Source of the DNA: Lachnospiraceae bacterium UBA4338
GTDB lineage: Bacteria > Bacillota > Clostridia > Lachnospirales > Lachnospiraceae
Direction of reading: 5' to 3'
DNA length: 64,000 nucleotides
NCBI GenBank assembly: GCA_002393735.1
Contig: DGTK01000015.1
Location: forward strand, 62,001 to 126,000
The position numbers and the translations under genes are program-made. Positions within the stretch are counted from its first letter, which is position 1; every line of letters starts with the position of its first letter. Below are positions 43,306-52,354 of the stretch, piece after piece. The notes beneath the pieces were generated by a model. The model ran no database searches. It was not told where the DNA came from and saw nothing but the letters and a program-made list of their open reading frames with translations.

Positions 43306-43815
43306 TTATTGTGGAGAACAGATATCGTTCTCAGGTGTATCTCCTGCTGTGTCCTTACCACCGGTTTTGTCTGTCTGTGTAAGGGTAACATGAACAGCGT
43401 TGTTGATAATCTCAACATGGAAATGTGTACCACCGCCATGAGTTGATTTAACTTCATTAATAAGCATTGGAAGACTCATCCCCAGTGTCTCTTTCATATT
43501 CTCCTCCAGGAGACATCCGCTTCCTGTAAGCGGTGAACTGGCGCCTGGAACAGGATCTGTTGTATCAATATCAATTCCACCATTCTCAAGAGCATCAAGA
43601 TATGGCTGACTAGGCACGTCTTCAATGATTCGAACGTCTGTAACGCTTGCTTCGATACAGCCTCTGACAGTATCAGCGAGCTGAATGTCGGATGATACTT
43701 TGGATTTTTCAACAAACTTAAGAAGAAGAGGCGCCATCATACCAATCAGGATAGCCATGATTGCGATGGTTATTATTAGTTCAACTAATGAAAAACCTTT
43801 GTTATTCCTTTTCAT
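43306..43815 (-). CDS. Orphan type IV prepilin-like protein
   Basis: A 169-aa prepilin. The N-terminus MKRNNKGFSLVELIITIAIMAILIGMM has the classic cleavage site (G^FSLVEL) with Glu at position 5 of the mature form, and a long hydrophobic helix. The rest is soluble with two possible Cys pairs (about 65 and 115, plus the end Cys). The frame continues upstream to 43854 with 13 non-pilin residues, so the start at 43815 with GGAAATAATT upstream is preferred. No pilus assembly ATPase, prepilin peptidase or other pilin is in the window, so it may serve a system encoded elsewhere. It is on the - strand between two + strand genes. Confidence 0.85.
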   Translation of the reverse strand: MKRNNKGFSLVELIITIAIMAILIGMMAPLLLKFVEKSKVSSDIQLADTVRGCIEASVTDVRIIEDVPSQPYLDALENGGIDIDTTDPVPGASSPLTGSGCLLEENMKETLGMSLPMLINEVKSTHGGGTHFHVEIINNAVHVTLTQTDKTGGKDTAGDTPENDICSPQ

Positions 43816-43984
43816 AATTATTTCCTCGAAATCTATAAAAAATGCCCCCTGCATTAAAATTACTACCCAAAATTACATTTTTAGGTTATCATAGTAAAAG
43901 TAAATAATCAAACTGAATTGATGAATAACCAATATTTTGCTATGAGTTTATAAAAATTTTAGAAATATACATACGGGAGAGAAT

Positions 43985-44818
43985 ATGTTTAATTTAGGTG
44001 AGTATCAGAAACTGAAAGCATTTCGAAGAGAAGATTTTGGAATGCTCTTTATAGACGGCGACAACAAAGATGAGAAAATCTTATTGCCAAAGGCTCAGGT
44101 GCCTGAGGATATGAAGGTTGGTGACGAGGCGGAGCTTTTTATCTATAAGGATTCCTCAGACAGGCCAATTGCCACAATCCATAAGCCTCTCATCACACTT
44201 GGAGAAATCGCATCTTTAAAAGTAGTATCTTTGACTAAAATAGGCGCCTTCCTTGACTGGGGCTTAGAGAAAGATCTTCTCCTTCCATTTAAGGAACAGA
44301 CCGGCGATTTAAGAGCAGGCGATGATGTGCTGGTTTCGCTCTACATCGATAAGAGTAAGCGCCTTTGCGCAACCATGAAACTTTATCATCACTTCAGCGA
44401 AGTCAGCAGTTATAAAAAAGATGACTGGGTAGAAGGCAGGGTATATGAACTCAGCGGCAACTTCGGGGCTTTTGTGGCAGTTGATGATAAGTATTCAGCA
44501 CTCATTCCAAAACAGGAACTCAGCGCAAATCTTAAGGTCGGCGACAAGGTAAAGGGCAGGGTAATAGAAGTAACCGAAGATGGCAGACTCACCCTTAGCA
44601 TCAGGGAAAAAGCCTATATTCAGATGGCAGTTGATGCCCAGAAAGTGCTGGAAGTAATAGACAGTTTTGACGGCGTGCTTCCATTTAATGACAAGGCCAA
44701 TCCGGAGGTCATTAAGCGTGAAATGGGCATGAGCAAAAACGAGTTCAAAAGAGCCGTCGGCAGACTCCTTAAAGAGGGCTTAATCGAGATAAAAGAGAAT
44801 TGCATAAGATTAAAGTAG
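43985..44818 (+). CDS. cvfB: S1-domain RNA-binding protein, CvfB-like
   Basis: A 277-aa protein of the CvfB/YitL family: three S1-like beta barrels (about 5-65, 70-130 and 140-215, with GNFGAFVAVDDKYSALIP in the third) and a C-terminal winged-helix (about 220-277). The Staphylococcus homologue CvfB binds RNA and affects virulence gene expression; in other Firmicutes the role is not well defined. GGGAGAG lies before the ATG. It is a single unit with its own terminator, and its neighbours do not suggest a pathway. Confidence 0.85.
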   Translation: MFNLGEYQKLKAFRREDFGMLFIDGDNKDEKILLPKAQVPEDMKVGDEAELFIYKDSSDRPIATIHKPLITLGEIASLKVVSLTKIGAFLDWGLEKDLLLPFKEQTGDLRAGDDVLVSLYIDKSKRLCATMKLYHHFSEVSSYKKDDWVEGRVYELSGNFGAFVAVDDKYSALIPKQELSANLKVGDKVKGRVIEVTEDGRLTLSIREKAYIQMAVDAQKVLEVIDSFDGVLPFNDKANPEVIKREMGMSKNEFKRAVGRLLKEGLIEIKENCIRLK

Positions 44819-44839
44819 AAATTATTTCACAAATATTCA

Positions 44840-44876
44840 AAATCCACAATTTTTTTGGCGAAAATTGTGGATTTTT
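44840..44876 (+). terminator. Intrinsic terminator of cvfB
   Basis: AAATCCACAATTTT (44840-44853) and AAAATTGTGGATTT (44861-44874) form a 14-bp stem with a 7-base loop, followed by TT. Confidence 0.85.
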
Positions 44877-44894
44877 ACCTATATTTGGTATAAA
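44865..44894 (+). promoter_or_regulatory. Possible promoter of the PucR-type regulator
   Basis: TTGTGG at 44865-44870 and TATAAA at 44889-44894 with an 18-base spacer, overlapping the preceding terminator. Weak match. Confidence 0.35.
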
Positions 44895-44936
44895 ATTATA
44901 GGCAGTGTGATTAGATTTAAATCCTGGAGGTTATGA

Positions 44937-46025
44937 ATGATTTCCAATCAGATATTACAGGAAGCAATAGATGGAATTAAGTCCATTGCCGGTGTTGATT
45001 TATTCGTAGTGGACTTAGATGGCAAGGTAATTGTTGAGACAGCGCCTTCCATCAACTCTTATTCCGACAGTTCCATGGAATTCGCCAAGTCCCCTGCAGA
45101 CTCGCAGGAGATTCAGGGCTGCCAGTTTTTCAAGATATATAATGATGAGCAGCTTGAGTATGTGCTCATATGTACCGGCGCCGGCGAGAATTCCTACCTG
45201 GTTGGCAAAATGGCCGCCTTCCAGCTTCAGGGTCTGGTGGTAGCATATAAAGAAAGATTTGATAAAGATAACTTCATTAAGAATCTGCTTCTTGATAACA
45301 TGCTTTTGGTGGATATTTATTCAAGAGCAAAGAGGCTTAAGGTTCAGACAGATACCAAGAGAGCGGTTCTCTTAGTTGAAACCGACAGTGGTAAAGATAA
45401 TAATTCCCTTGAACTTGTAAGGGAAGCAGTAAGCCATAACAAAAGCGCCTTCGCCACAGCAGTTGATGAAACCAATGTGGTAATAATCAAAGATCTTGCT
45501 GAGAATCAGGATGTTGAAGAAGTTGAAGCCTGCGCAAGATATGTGGTGGCTTATCTTAAGAAACACGGAGTAGAGGGCGTAAGAGTTGCTTACGGTAATC
45601 CGGTAGAAGAAATCAGAGATGTATCAAGATCCTACAAGGAAGCCAAGATGGCGCTGGATGTGGGAAAGATATTCTTTGAGGAAAGAGAAGTAGTTGCTTA
45701 TTGTGCACTGGGAATCGGGAGGCTGATTTTTCAAATTCCATTACCACTTTGCAGAATGTTTATGAATGAAATATTCGGTGATAAGAATCCGGGCGAGCTT
45801 GATGAAGAAACACTTATGACAATTAATAAGTTTTTCGCAAACAGCTTAAATGTGTCCGAAACATCAAGACAGTTATTCATTCACCGTAATACCCTGGTTT
45901 ACAGACTTGATAAGATTCAGTCGGCAACGGGGCTTGATTTGAGAGTATTTGATGATGCCATAACATTTAAGATTGCGCTTATGGTATTTAGTTATATGAA
46001 GCATATGGAAAGTATAGATTACTAG
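44937..46025 (+). CDS. PucR/CdaR-type transcriptional regulator
   Basis: A 362-aa protein with a C-terminal PucR-type helix-turn-helix (about 300-355; LNVSETSRQLFIHRNTLVYRL) and N-terminal sensor regions (about 1-125 and 130-250) like those of the sugar-diacid regulator CdaR. The ligand cannot be deduced. It precedes ftsE by 16 bases, so a regulator appears in one transcript with the divisome ABC ATPase, an arrangement I believe is common in this family. GGAGG precedes ATG 44937; an overlapping ATG at 44933 is out of frame. Confidence 0.85.
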   Translation: MISNQILQEAIDGIKSIAGVDLFVVDLDGKVIVETAPSINSYSDSSMEFAKSPADSQEIQGCQFFKIYNDEQLEYVLICTGAGENSYLVGKMAAFQLQGLVVAYKERFDKDNFIKNLLLDNMLLVDIYSRAKRLKVQTDTKRAVLLVETDSGKDNNSLELVREAVSHNKSAFATAVDETNVVIIKDLAENQDVEEVEACARYVVAYLKKHGVEGVRVAYGNPVEEIRDVSRSYKEAKMALDVGKIFFEEREVVAYCALGIGRLIFQIPLPLCRMFMNEIFGDKNPGELDEETLMTINKFFANSLNVSETSRQLFIHRNTLVYRLDKIQSATGLDLRVFDDAITFKIALMVFSYMKHMESIDY

Positions 46026-46041
46026 AAAGGACAGATTATAG

Positions 46042-46770
46042 ATGGCCAGAAACAGAAGAAAAGATATGGGCGACAAGCATTCAAGATATGCAGTATGCCT
46101 TGAGAATGTTAACAAACAGTACGAAGATGGCATTCCGGCTTTGGTGGATATCAATCTCAAAATCAATCCCGGCGAATTTGTATTCATTGTGGGTGAAAGT
46201 GGCTGCGGTAAGTCAACTTTAATCAGACTGCTTCTTCGTGAACTTACAGCAACATCAGGTAAGGTATATGTTAATGGTTATGACTTAAATAAGATGAAGC
46301 ACAGAGTTATACCTAAGTTTAGACGTGGTATCGGCGTGGTATTCCAGGACTTCAGACTTCTTAAGGACAGAACAGTTTATGAAAATGTTGCTTTTGCACA
46401 GAGAGTTGTTCAGAAGAAAGAATCAGAGATTCGTAAGAACGTACCAAGTATGTTAGGTATCGTTGGTCTGGCAAGTAAATATAATTCAAAGCCAACTCAT
46501 CTTTCAGGTGGTGAGCAGCAAAGAACAGCCCTGGCCAGAGCTTTGATTAATAAGCCTTCAATTCTTCTTGCAGACGAGCCTACAGGTAACCTTGATCCTC
46601 GTAACTCGGAAGAAATCATGGCCCTTCTTGAGAAGATTAATGAGAATGGAACCACAATCGTGGTTGTAACTCATGATGTACAGATAGTTAATGCAATGCA
46701 TAAGAGAGTTATTACTCTTAAGCAGGGAACCATAGTAAGTGATGAAATAGAAGGCGGATATAACAAATGA
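46042..46770 (+). CDS. ftsE: Cell division ATP-binding protein FtsE
   Basis: The 242-aa cytoplasmic ATPase of FtsEX, which controls peptidoglycan hydrolases at division or during elongation. Walker A GESGCGKST is at about 51-59, the signature LSGGEQQR near 155-162, Walker B ILLADEPTGNLD near 174-185 and the H-loop VTHD near 209. The first 12 residues are a basic extension. Its stop overlaps the ftsX start by four bases (ATGA), so the two are coupled. Confidence 0.95.
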   Translation: MARNRRKDMGDKHSRYAVCLENVNKQYEDGIPALVDINLKINPGEFVFIVGESGCGKSTLIRLLLRELTATSGKVYVNGYDLNKMKHRVIPKFRRGIGVVFQDFRLLKDRTVYENVAFAQRVVQKKESEIRKNVPSMLGIVGLASKYNSKPTHLSGGEQQRTALARALINKPSILLADEPTGNLDPRNSEEIMALLEKINENGTTIVVVTHDVQIVNAMHKRVITLKQGTIVSDEIEGGYNK

Positions 46771-47660
46771 ACTTAAGAACATTTTTTTATACATTAGGTC
46801 AGGGTATCAAGAATATATTCAAAAACGGCTGGTTCACAATTGCGTCACTGGCAACCATCAGCGCCTGCCTGTTTGTATTCGGTACTTTCTTTTTAGTAGC
46901 AGTTAACTTGGATCACATTGTCAAAACCGCCGAGCAGGGCGTATCAATTACAGTATTCTTTGATGAAGGCCTGTCGGATGAGAGAATTAAGGAAATCGGC
47001 GATTTGATTGCAATGAGATCTGAAGTTTCAAAGGTTGAATTTATTTCAGCAGATCAGGCGTGGGAAGATTTCTCCAAGGAACTTGGCGAGAATGCAGAAG
47101 GCTTTACAGAGAACCCACTTGAGAACTGTGCAAACTATCAGATATATCTTCGTGATGTTTCCCTTCAGTCAAGACTGGTTAATTATCTTGAGAATGTGGA
47201 AGGCATAAGAAAGGTTAATAAATCAGATATTACTGCCAATACCTTGGCAGGTGTAAATATGATTATTGCATATGTATCAATCGGTATGATTGGAATACTT
47301 CTTGCAGTATCAATCTTCCTTATCAGTAATACCGTTACAATCGGTATTTCCATGAGACAGGAAGAAATCAAAATCATGAAATACATCGGTGCAACAGACT
47401 TCTTTGTAAGATCACCATATGTTATTGAATGTATTATCATTGGTCTTGTTGGTTCACTGATACCGCTTGCAGTATTATTCTACGGCTATAATTTTGCCCT
47501 TGAATTTATTGAAGACAAGTTCTTCTTCATTAGAGACATTGTGGCATGTATTCCGGTATTTGATGTATTTAAATACTTAGCACCTATATCAATCATAATC
47601 GGTGTTGGTATCGGTTTCTTTGGTAGCTTCTTCACTGTTAGAAAGCATCTGAAAGTTTAA
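46767..47660 (+). CDS. ftsX: Cell division permease FtsX
   Basis: A 297-aa FtsX with four membrane helices at about 21-46, 167-192, 220-242 and 264-290, and a large exterior loop (about 47-165) that binds the hydrolase. The length and helix spacing fit the family. It overlaps ftsE and precedes the EnvC-like hydrolase by 10 bases, so the partner is probably that protein. Nothing unusual is seen. Confidence 0.95.
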   Translation: MNLRTFFYTLGQGIKNIFKNGWFTIASLATISACLFVFGTFFLVAVNLDHIVKTAEQGVSITVFFDEGLSDERIKEIGDLIAMRSEVSKVEFISADQAWEDFSKELGENAEGFTENPLENCANYQIYLRDVSLQSRLVNYLENVEGIRKVNKSDITANTLAGVNMIIAYVSIGMIGILLAVSIFLISNTVTIGISMRQEEIKIMKYIGATDFFVRSPYVIECIIIGLVGSLIPLAVLFYGYNFALEFIEDKFFFIRDIVACIPVFDVFKYLAPISIIIGVGIGFFGSFFTVRKHLKV

Positions 47661-47670
47661 TGAGGTATAG

Positions 47671-48987
47671 ATGGTTAAACTTAGTAGAAAATCAATTCTA
47701 TATTCTGCTCTGGTATTAAGTCTTGCAGGTAGTGTATTATTTACATCACTGCCTGTTTATGCAACTTCCAATTCGTCTTCCTCATCAGAAAGCACTTCTT
47801 CAAATGAAAAAAGTGATGAGAAGACAGAGGAAGAAAAGAAAGCGGAGGAGGCCAAAATCTCCGCCATTCAATCCAGCATAGCCAATAAGGAACAGCAGAT
47901 AAAAGATGCTGAAGATGAAAAGAAAAAAATCAACAGCGGTCTTACAGACATAAAAGCAATTAAGGCAAAGCTTGTGGCAGCCAAGGCTTCCCTTGCCCAG
48001 TATGTTAAGGAACTTGATGAGAATGCCACAGCCATTCAGGAAAAAATAGATTCCCTTACTGAAGAGATTAAAGTAAAGGAAGAAGAAATAGTTCAGGCTG
48101 AGGAAGATCTGAACGAAGCCATTGAAATGCGTGACGAGCAGTATGACTCAATGAAGAAGAGACTTCAGGTCATGTATGAAAATGGCGGCGATACGTATTA
48201 TATTAATATTCTGACAGCATCGTCCAGCTTCGGGGATTTTTTAAATAAGATGGATTACATTAATGAAATCTCTGAATATGACAATAAGATGTTTGAAGAA
48301 TTTGCCGAGAACGTGGAATATGTAGAGGTCTGCAAGACAAGTCTTGAAACGGAAAAGGACTTACTTGATACTACCAGGACTGCGGCAGAAGAAGAGCGAA
48401 AAGCACTGGAAGAATTAATTTCTGAAAAGGAAGCAGAGATTGCAGCATATGAAGCAGATATTCGTAATCAGCAGGCACTGATTGATGAATATGAAGCATA
48501 TATAGCAGAGCAGAACAGTATAATTGCTGAACTGGAAAAGGCAGTGGCACTTGAGAAGGAGAATCTTCAGAGCGCCAGATCATATGATGGTGGTAAGTTC
48601 TGCTGGCCGGCGCCAAGTTATACCAGAATATCCGATGATTACGGCTGGAGACTTCATCCAACACTTAATGTGCAGAAGTTTCATAACGGGGTTGATCTGG
48701 CGGCTCCGGGAGGAACCAACATACTGGCAGCTTATGACGGCAAGGTCGTGGGCGCAGCCTACAGTTCCACCATGGGTAATTATGTTATGATAGACCATGG
48801 CGACGGACTCTATACAGTTTATATGCATGCCTCGTCCCTTTGTGTAAGTGCAGGACAGGAAGTTACAAAAGGACAGGTAATCGCAAAGGTGGGTACAACA
48901 GGAAGAAGTACCGGTAACCATTTGCATTTTGGTGTGAGATTAAATGGTGAATATGTAAGTCCGTGGGGATACATATCAGCACCATAA
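47671..48987 (+). CDS. Murein hydrolase activator or M23 endopeptidase, EnvC-like
   Basis: A 438-aa secreted protein: a signal peptide (about 1-28), a long coiled coil (about 55-300) with the same knob motif as the NlpC/P60 hydrolase at 30101 (QVMYENGG..YYIN.....SSFGDF..KMDYI), and a C-terminal LytM/M23 domain. The zinc ligands appear intact: His338 and Asp342 in FHNGVD and His417 with His419 in HLHFGV, so it may cut peptidoglycan itself, unlike E. coli EnvC, which lost these residues. It follows ftsX directly and is the likely substrate of FtsEX control. Confidence 0.92.
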   Translation: MVKLSRKSILYSALVLSLAGSVLFTSLPVYATSNSSSSSESTSSNEKSDEKTEEEKKAEEAKISAIQSSIANKEQQIKDAEDEKKKINSGLTDIKAIKAKLVAAKASLAQYVKELDENATAIQEKIDSLTEEIKVKEEEIVQAEEDLNEAIEMRDEQYDSMKKRLQVMYENGGDTYYINILTASSSFGDFLNKMDYINEISEYDNKMFEEFAENVEYVEVCKTSLETEKDLLDTTRTAAEEERKALEELISEKEAEIAAYEADIRNQQALIDEYEAYIAEQNSIIAELEKAVALEKENLQSARSYDGGKFCWPAPSYTRISDDYGWRLHPTLNVQKFHNGVDLAAPGGTNILAAYDGKVVGAAYSSTMGNYVMIDHGDGLYTVYMHASSLCVSAGQEVTKGQVIAKVGTTGRSTGNHLHFGVRLNGEYVSPWGYISAP

Positions 48988-49002
48988 AAGGAAGTGATAA
49001 AA

Positions 49003-50277
49003 ATGGATAACAACAATGTAGTTCAGGAAAATGAAAACAAGGTAGTGGTTGAAGAAAATGCCGCAAAGCCTAAGAAAAAAGGCAGACTGACCTGGAGCGG
49101 AGTGCTTCTTGGAATACTGATTGGTATTCTTGTGATGTTTATTCCGACGGTTATTTTCTGTGCAATTAATCTTATAAGCTATACACGGCTTAAGGTACGT
49201 CTGGATAATATTAATTCATCCATAGTTACTCAGGATGTGGCTACCAAACTTGATAATCTGGATGCCATTTTGAATGCTTATTATTACGAAGACGTGGATA
49301 AAGAAGCAGAAAAGGACGCCCTTTATTATGGCTTAATGGAGTCGGTTGGTGACCCGTATACCTGCTATTATAACGAAGAAGAAATTGCTGAGTTATATGA
49401 AGATTTGTCCGGTAATTTTCAGGGAATCGGTGCTTATATCCATAAGGATGTAGATGCGGATTATTGTGAGATTCAGAGTATCATTCCCAATTCCCCCGCA
49501 TCTACCACAGACCTTCAGGCAGGAGATGTGATTATTAAGGTTGATGATACGGATACCTTTGGCATGACCTTAAATGAAGTTGTAAGTATGATAAGAGGCG
49601 ATGAAGGTACCACGGTTGTGCTTACGGTAAGCAGAGGCGGAGAAGAGAAGGAAATCTCAATTGTAAGAGCCAAGGTCAATGCTCCAAGTGCCACATATGA
49701 AAGCCTTGATAACGGAATCGGTCTTATTACAATCACCGAATTCAATGATAATACTTATGAGCAGTTTGTGGAAGCAAAACAGCAGTTTATAGATAATGGA
49801 GATACTTCTTTAATTATTGACTTAAGAGGAAATCCTGGTGGCAACCTTGATACAGTTGTAAACATTGCCCAGGAGATTCTTCCACAGGGACTTGTAGTTT
49901 ATACAGAAGATAAATATGGCAAGAGAGAAGAGTATAAGTGCGATGGAAAGAAGGAGATGAACGTTCCTATCGTTGTACTTGTGGACGGCTCTTCAGCCAG
50001 CGCATCAGAAATTCTTGCAGGCGCAATCAAAGACCATAACAAGGGTACATTAATCGGAACCACAACCTTCGGTAAAGGCATAGTTCAGAAACTGATTTCC
50101 CTTTCGGACGGTACTGCGGTTAAGGTTACAGTAAGCAAGTATTATACACCGAATGGCGTTAATATCCATGGTACAGGTATTGAACCTGACATTGAAGTTG
50201 AGTTTGATGCTGATGCTTATACAGAAGATGGAACTGATAATCAGATGGAAGCAGCAATCGAATATTTAACAAAATAA
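49003..50277 (+). CDS. ctpA: C-terminal processing protease, S41 family
   Basis: A 424-aa membrane-anchored serine protease. A transmembrane helix is at about 33-58; the PDZ domain covers about 135-220; the catalytic core follows, with the serine in GSSASASEILAGA (about 329-341) and the lysine in TFGKG near 357. It likely trims an exported substrate. The open frame reaches GTG 48994, adding three residues, but AAGGAAGTGA places the start at ATG 49003. It follows the EnvC-like gene by 15 bases, so it belongs to the same unit and may cleave wall hydrolases; this is inference. Confidence 0.92.
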   Translation: MDNNNVVQENENKVVVEENAAKPKKKGRLTWSGVLLGILIGILVMFIPTVIFCAINLISYTRLKVRLDNINSSIVTQDVATKLDNLDAILNAYYYEDVDKEAEKDALYYGLMESVGDPYTCYYNEEEIAELYEDLSGNFQGIGAYIHKDVDADYCEIQSIIPNSPASTTDLQAGDVIIKVDDTDTFGMTLNEVVSMIRGDEGTTVVLTVSRGGEEKEISIVRAKVNAPSATYESLDNGIGLITITEFNDNTYEQFVEAKQQFIDNGDTSLIIDLRGNPGGNLDTVVNIAQEILPQGLVVYTEDKYGKREEYKCDGKKEMNVPIVVLVDGSSASASEILAGAIKDHNKGTLIGTTTFGKGIVQKLISLSDGTAVKVTVSKYYTPNGVNIHGTGIEPDIEVEFDADAYTEDGTDNQMEAAIEYLTK

Positions 50278-50281
50278 TATT

Positions 50282-50295
50282 CGAACAAATGTTCC
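50282..50295. promoter_or_regulatory. SOS box (LexA site) before uvrB
   Basis: CGAACAAATGTTCC matches the Firmicute LexA consensus CGAACRNRYGTTYC at every position. It lies just upstream of the uvrB promoter. Confidence 0.88.
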
Positions 50296-50303
50296 TAAAG
50301 TTG

Positions 50304-50333
50304 TAGACAGATTATGAATATAAGTGGTATACT
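50304..50333 (+). promoter_or_regulatory. Promoter of uvrBA
   Basis: TAGACA at 50304-50309 and TATACT at 50328-50333 with an 18-base spacer and an extended TGG before the -10. LexA bound at 50282-50295 would lie next to the -35. Confidence 0.6.
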
Positions 50334-50350
50334 TTATGAGTATGCCACTT
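50322..50350 (+). terminator. Hairpin overlapping the uvrB promoter
   Basis: AAGTGGTATACT (50322-50333) pairs with AGTATGCCACTT (50339-50350) with one G-T wobble, followed by TATTTAATTT. It may terminate the ctpA transcript, yet its left arm contains the uvrB -10 box. Confidence 0.5.
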
Positions 50351-50383
50351 TATTTAATTTGCATAGTATATTAAGGACAGGAT

Positions 50384-52354
50384 ATGGATTTTAAATTACA
50401 TTCAAGTTACAAGCCGACAGGTGATCAGCCGGAAGCCATAAAGAAACTGACAGAAGGATTTAAGAAGGGTAATCAGTGTCAGACTCTTCTTGGTGTTACT
50501 GGTTCCGGCAAGACTTTTACCATGGCGAATATTATAGAAAACTTAAACAAGCCGACGCTGGTTCTTGCTCATAACAAGACGCTGGCAGCTCAGTTATATG
50601 GGGAATTCAAGGAGTTTTTCCCGGAGAATGCGGTGGAGTATTTTGTATCATATTATGATTATTATCAGCCTGAAGCTTATGTTCCCCAGAGTGATACATA
50701 TATTGAGAAAGACTCATCCATTAATGATGAAATTGATAAGTTAAGACTGTCGGCAACCGCATCTTTGACAGAAAGAAATGATGTTATTGTTGTGGCGTCG
50801 GTATCATGTATATATGGTCTCGGCAGTCCTGATGATTATCAGTCTCTCGTTGTGTCATTAAGACCGGGACAGGAAATATCAAGGGATGATGTAATTAGAA
50901 GTCTGATTGCAATTCAGTATGACAGAAATGACCTTGATTTAAACCGTGGTTCATTCCGTGTTCGCGGTGATGTTGTGGATATAGCACCGGCTGAAGGCAA
51001 TAAATATAATATAAGAATTGAATTTTTTGGAGATGAGATAGACAGAATCTGTCAGATAGACAAGGTATCAGGCAAGGTGCAGGGAACACTGGAACATACC
51101 ATTATTTTTCCGGCATCCCACTATGTTGTGGCGCCTGAAAAATTAGCGAAGGCCTGCGATGAAATAGAAGCCGAGATGAATGAAAGAGTTGAATATTTCA
51201 GAGGCGAGGATAAATTTCTGGAGGCTCAGCGTATTAAGGAGAGAACTTCTTTTGATATAGAGATGCTGAGGGAGACGGGATTTTGCACAGGTATTGAGAA
51301 CTATTCAAGAATACTTAGCGGAAGAAAACCGGGAGAGCCTCCTATGTGTCTTCTTGATTTCTTCAAGGGGGATTTTCTGATGATAATAGATGAGTCACAT
51401 ATGACCATTCCTCAGGTTGGAGCCATGTATCATGGAGACAGGTCAAGAAAGACAACGCTGGTGGATTATGGTTTCAGACTTCCGTCTGCCCTTGATAACA
51501 GGCCCCTAGCATTTAATGAATTTGAAGATCATATAGATCAGGTTTTATTTGTATCTGCAACGCCGGGTACTTATGAAGAAAATCATGAATTATTAAGAGC
51601 AGAGCAGATCATTAGACCTACCGGTTTGCTTGATCCTGAGATTACTGTTAAGAGCGCTGAAGGTCAGATTGATGATCTGATTTCTGAGTGTAAAAAAGAA
51701 ATAGAAAAAGGTAATAAGGTTTTAGTTACCACCCTTACCAAGAAGATGGCAGAAAGTCTTACATCATATATGGAGAAGGTGGATATAAGAGTAAGATATC
51801 TGCATTCGGATATTGATGCTTTGGAAAGAACGGAGATTATCCGCTCCATGAGACTGGATGAATTCGATGTGCTTGTGGGTATCAACCTTCTTCGTGAAGG
51901 TCTTGATATTCCGGAGATTGGCCTAGTGGCAATTCTGGATGCGGATAAGGAAGGATTTCTACGTTCAAAAACATCCATGATTCAGACTATAGGACGAGCT
52001 GCCCGTAATGTAAACGGCAGGGTTATCATGTATGCCGACAACATGACCGAGTCCATGGAATATGCAATTAATGAGACAAACAGACGCCGTAAAATTCAGG
52101 ATGAATATAATAAAGAACATGGTATTACTCCAAAGAGTATTGTGAAGGAAGTAAGAGATTCCATCAGTATTTCCAGAAAGGCTGCTGAGACTGATGATGG
52201 TGATACTTACGAATCCATGTCCAATAAAGACCTTAAGAAACTTATTGTGGAATATGAGAATAAGATGCGTAAGGCTGCCGTTGAACTTGATTTTGAGTCT
52301 GCGGCAAAATACAGAGATGAAATTAAAGAGATGAGGAAGTATATAGATGAGTGA
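50384..52354 (+). CDS. uvrB: Excinuclease ABC subunit B
   Basis: UvrB (656 aa) is the damage-verifying helicase-like subunit of nucleotide excision repair. Walker A GVTGSGKT is at about 38-45; the beta-hairpin YYDYYQPEAYVP near 91-102 clamps DNA; motif V/VI (GINLLREGLDIPE and TIGRAARN) near 502-545; and a UVR motif at the end (about 618-655) binds UvrC or UvrA. SOS control is indicated by the LexA site upstream. Its end overlaps uvrA by eight bases. Confidence 0.97.
   Translation: MDFKLHSSYKPTGDQPEAIKKLTEGFKKGNQCQTLLGVTGSGKTFTMANIIENLNKPTLVLAHNKTLAAQLYGEFKEFFPENAVEYFVSYYDYYQPEAYVPQSDTYIEKDSSINDEIDKLRLSATASLTERNDVIVVASVSCIYGLGSPDDYQSLVVSLRPGQEISRDDVIRSLIAIQYDRNDLDLNRGSFRVRGDVVDIAPAEGNKYNIRIEFFGDEIDRICQIDKVSGKVQGTLEHTIIFPASHYVVAPEKLAKACDEIEAEMNERVEYFRGEDKFLEAQRIKERTSFDIEMLRETGFCTGIENYSRILSGRKPGEPPMCLLDFFKGDFLMIIDESHMTIPQVGAMYHGDRSRKTTLVDYGFRLPSALDNRPLAFNEFEDHIDQVLFVSATPGTYEENHELLRAEQIIRPTGLLDPEITVKSAEGQIDDLISECKKEIEKGNKVLVTTLTKKMAESLTSYMEKVDIRVRYLHSDIDALERTEIIRSMRLDEFDVLVGINLLREGLDIPEIGLVAILDADKEGFLRSKTSMIQTIGRAARNVNGRVIMYADNMTESMEYAINETNRRRKIQDEYNKEHGITPKSIVKEVRDSISISRKAAETDDGDTYESMSNKDLKKLIVEYENKMRKAAVELDFESAAKYRDEIKEMRKYIDE

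Noticed and set aside
43236..43457. Small - strand reading frame after the pilin
   Set aside because: It overlaps the pilin in another frame and includes the inverted-repeat spacer; no start signal.
46650..46665. AACCAC-AATC-GTGGTT, reverse-order arms of the GTGGTT palindrome inside ftsE
   Set aside because: It encodes the standard TTIVVVTHD stretch before the H-loop of ABC ATPases and has the arms in the other order, so I treat it as coincidence rather than a sixth copy.
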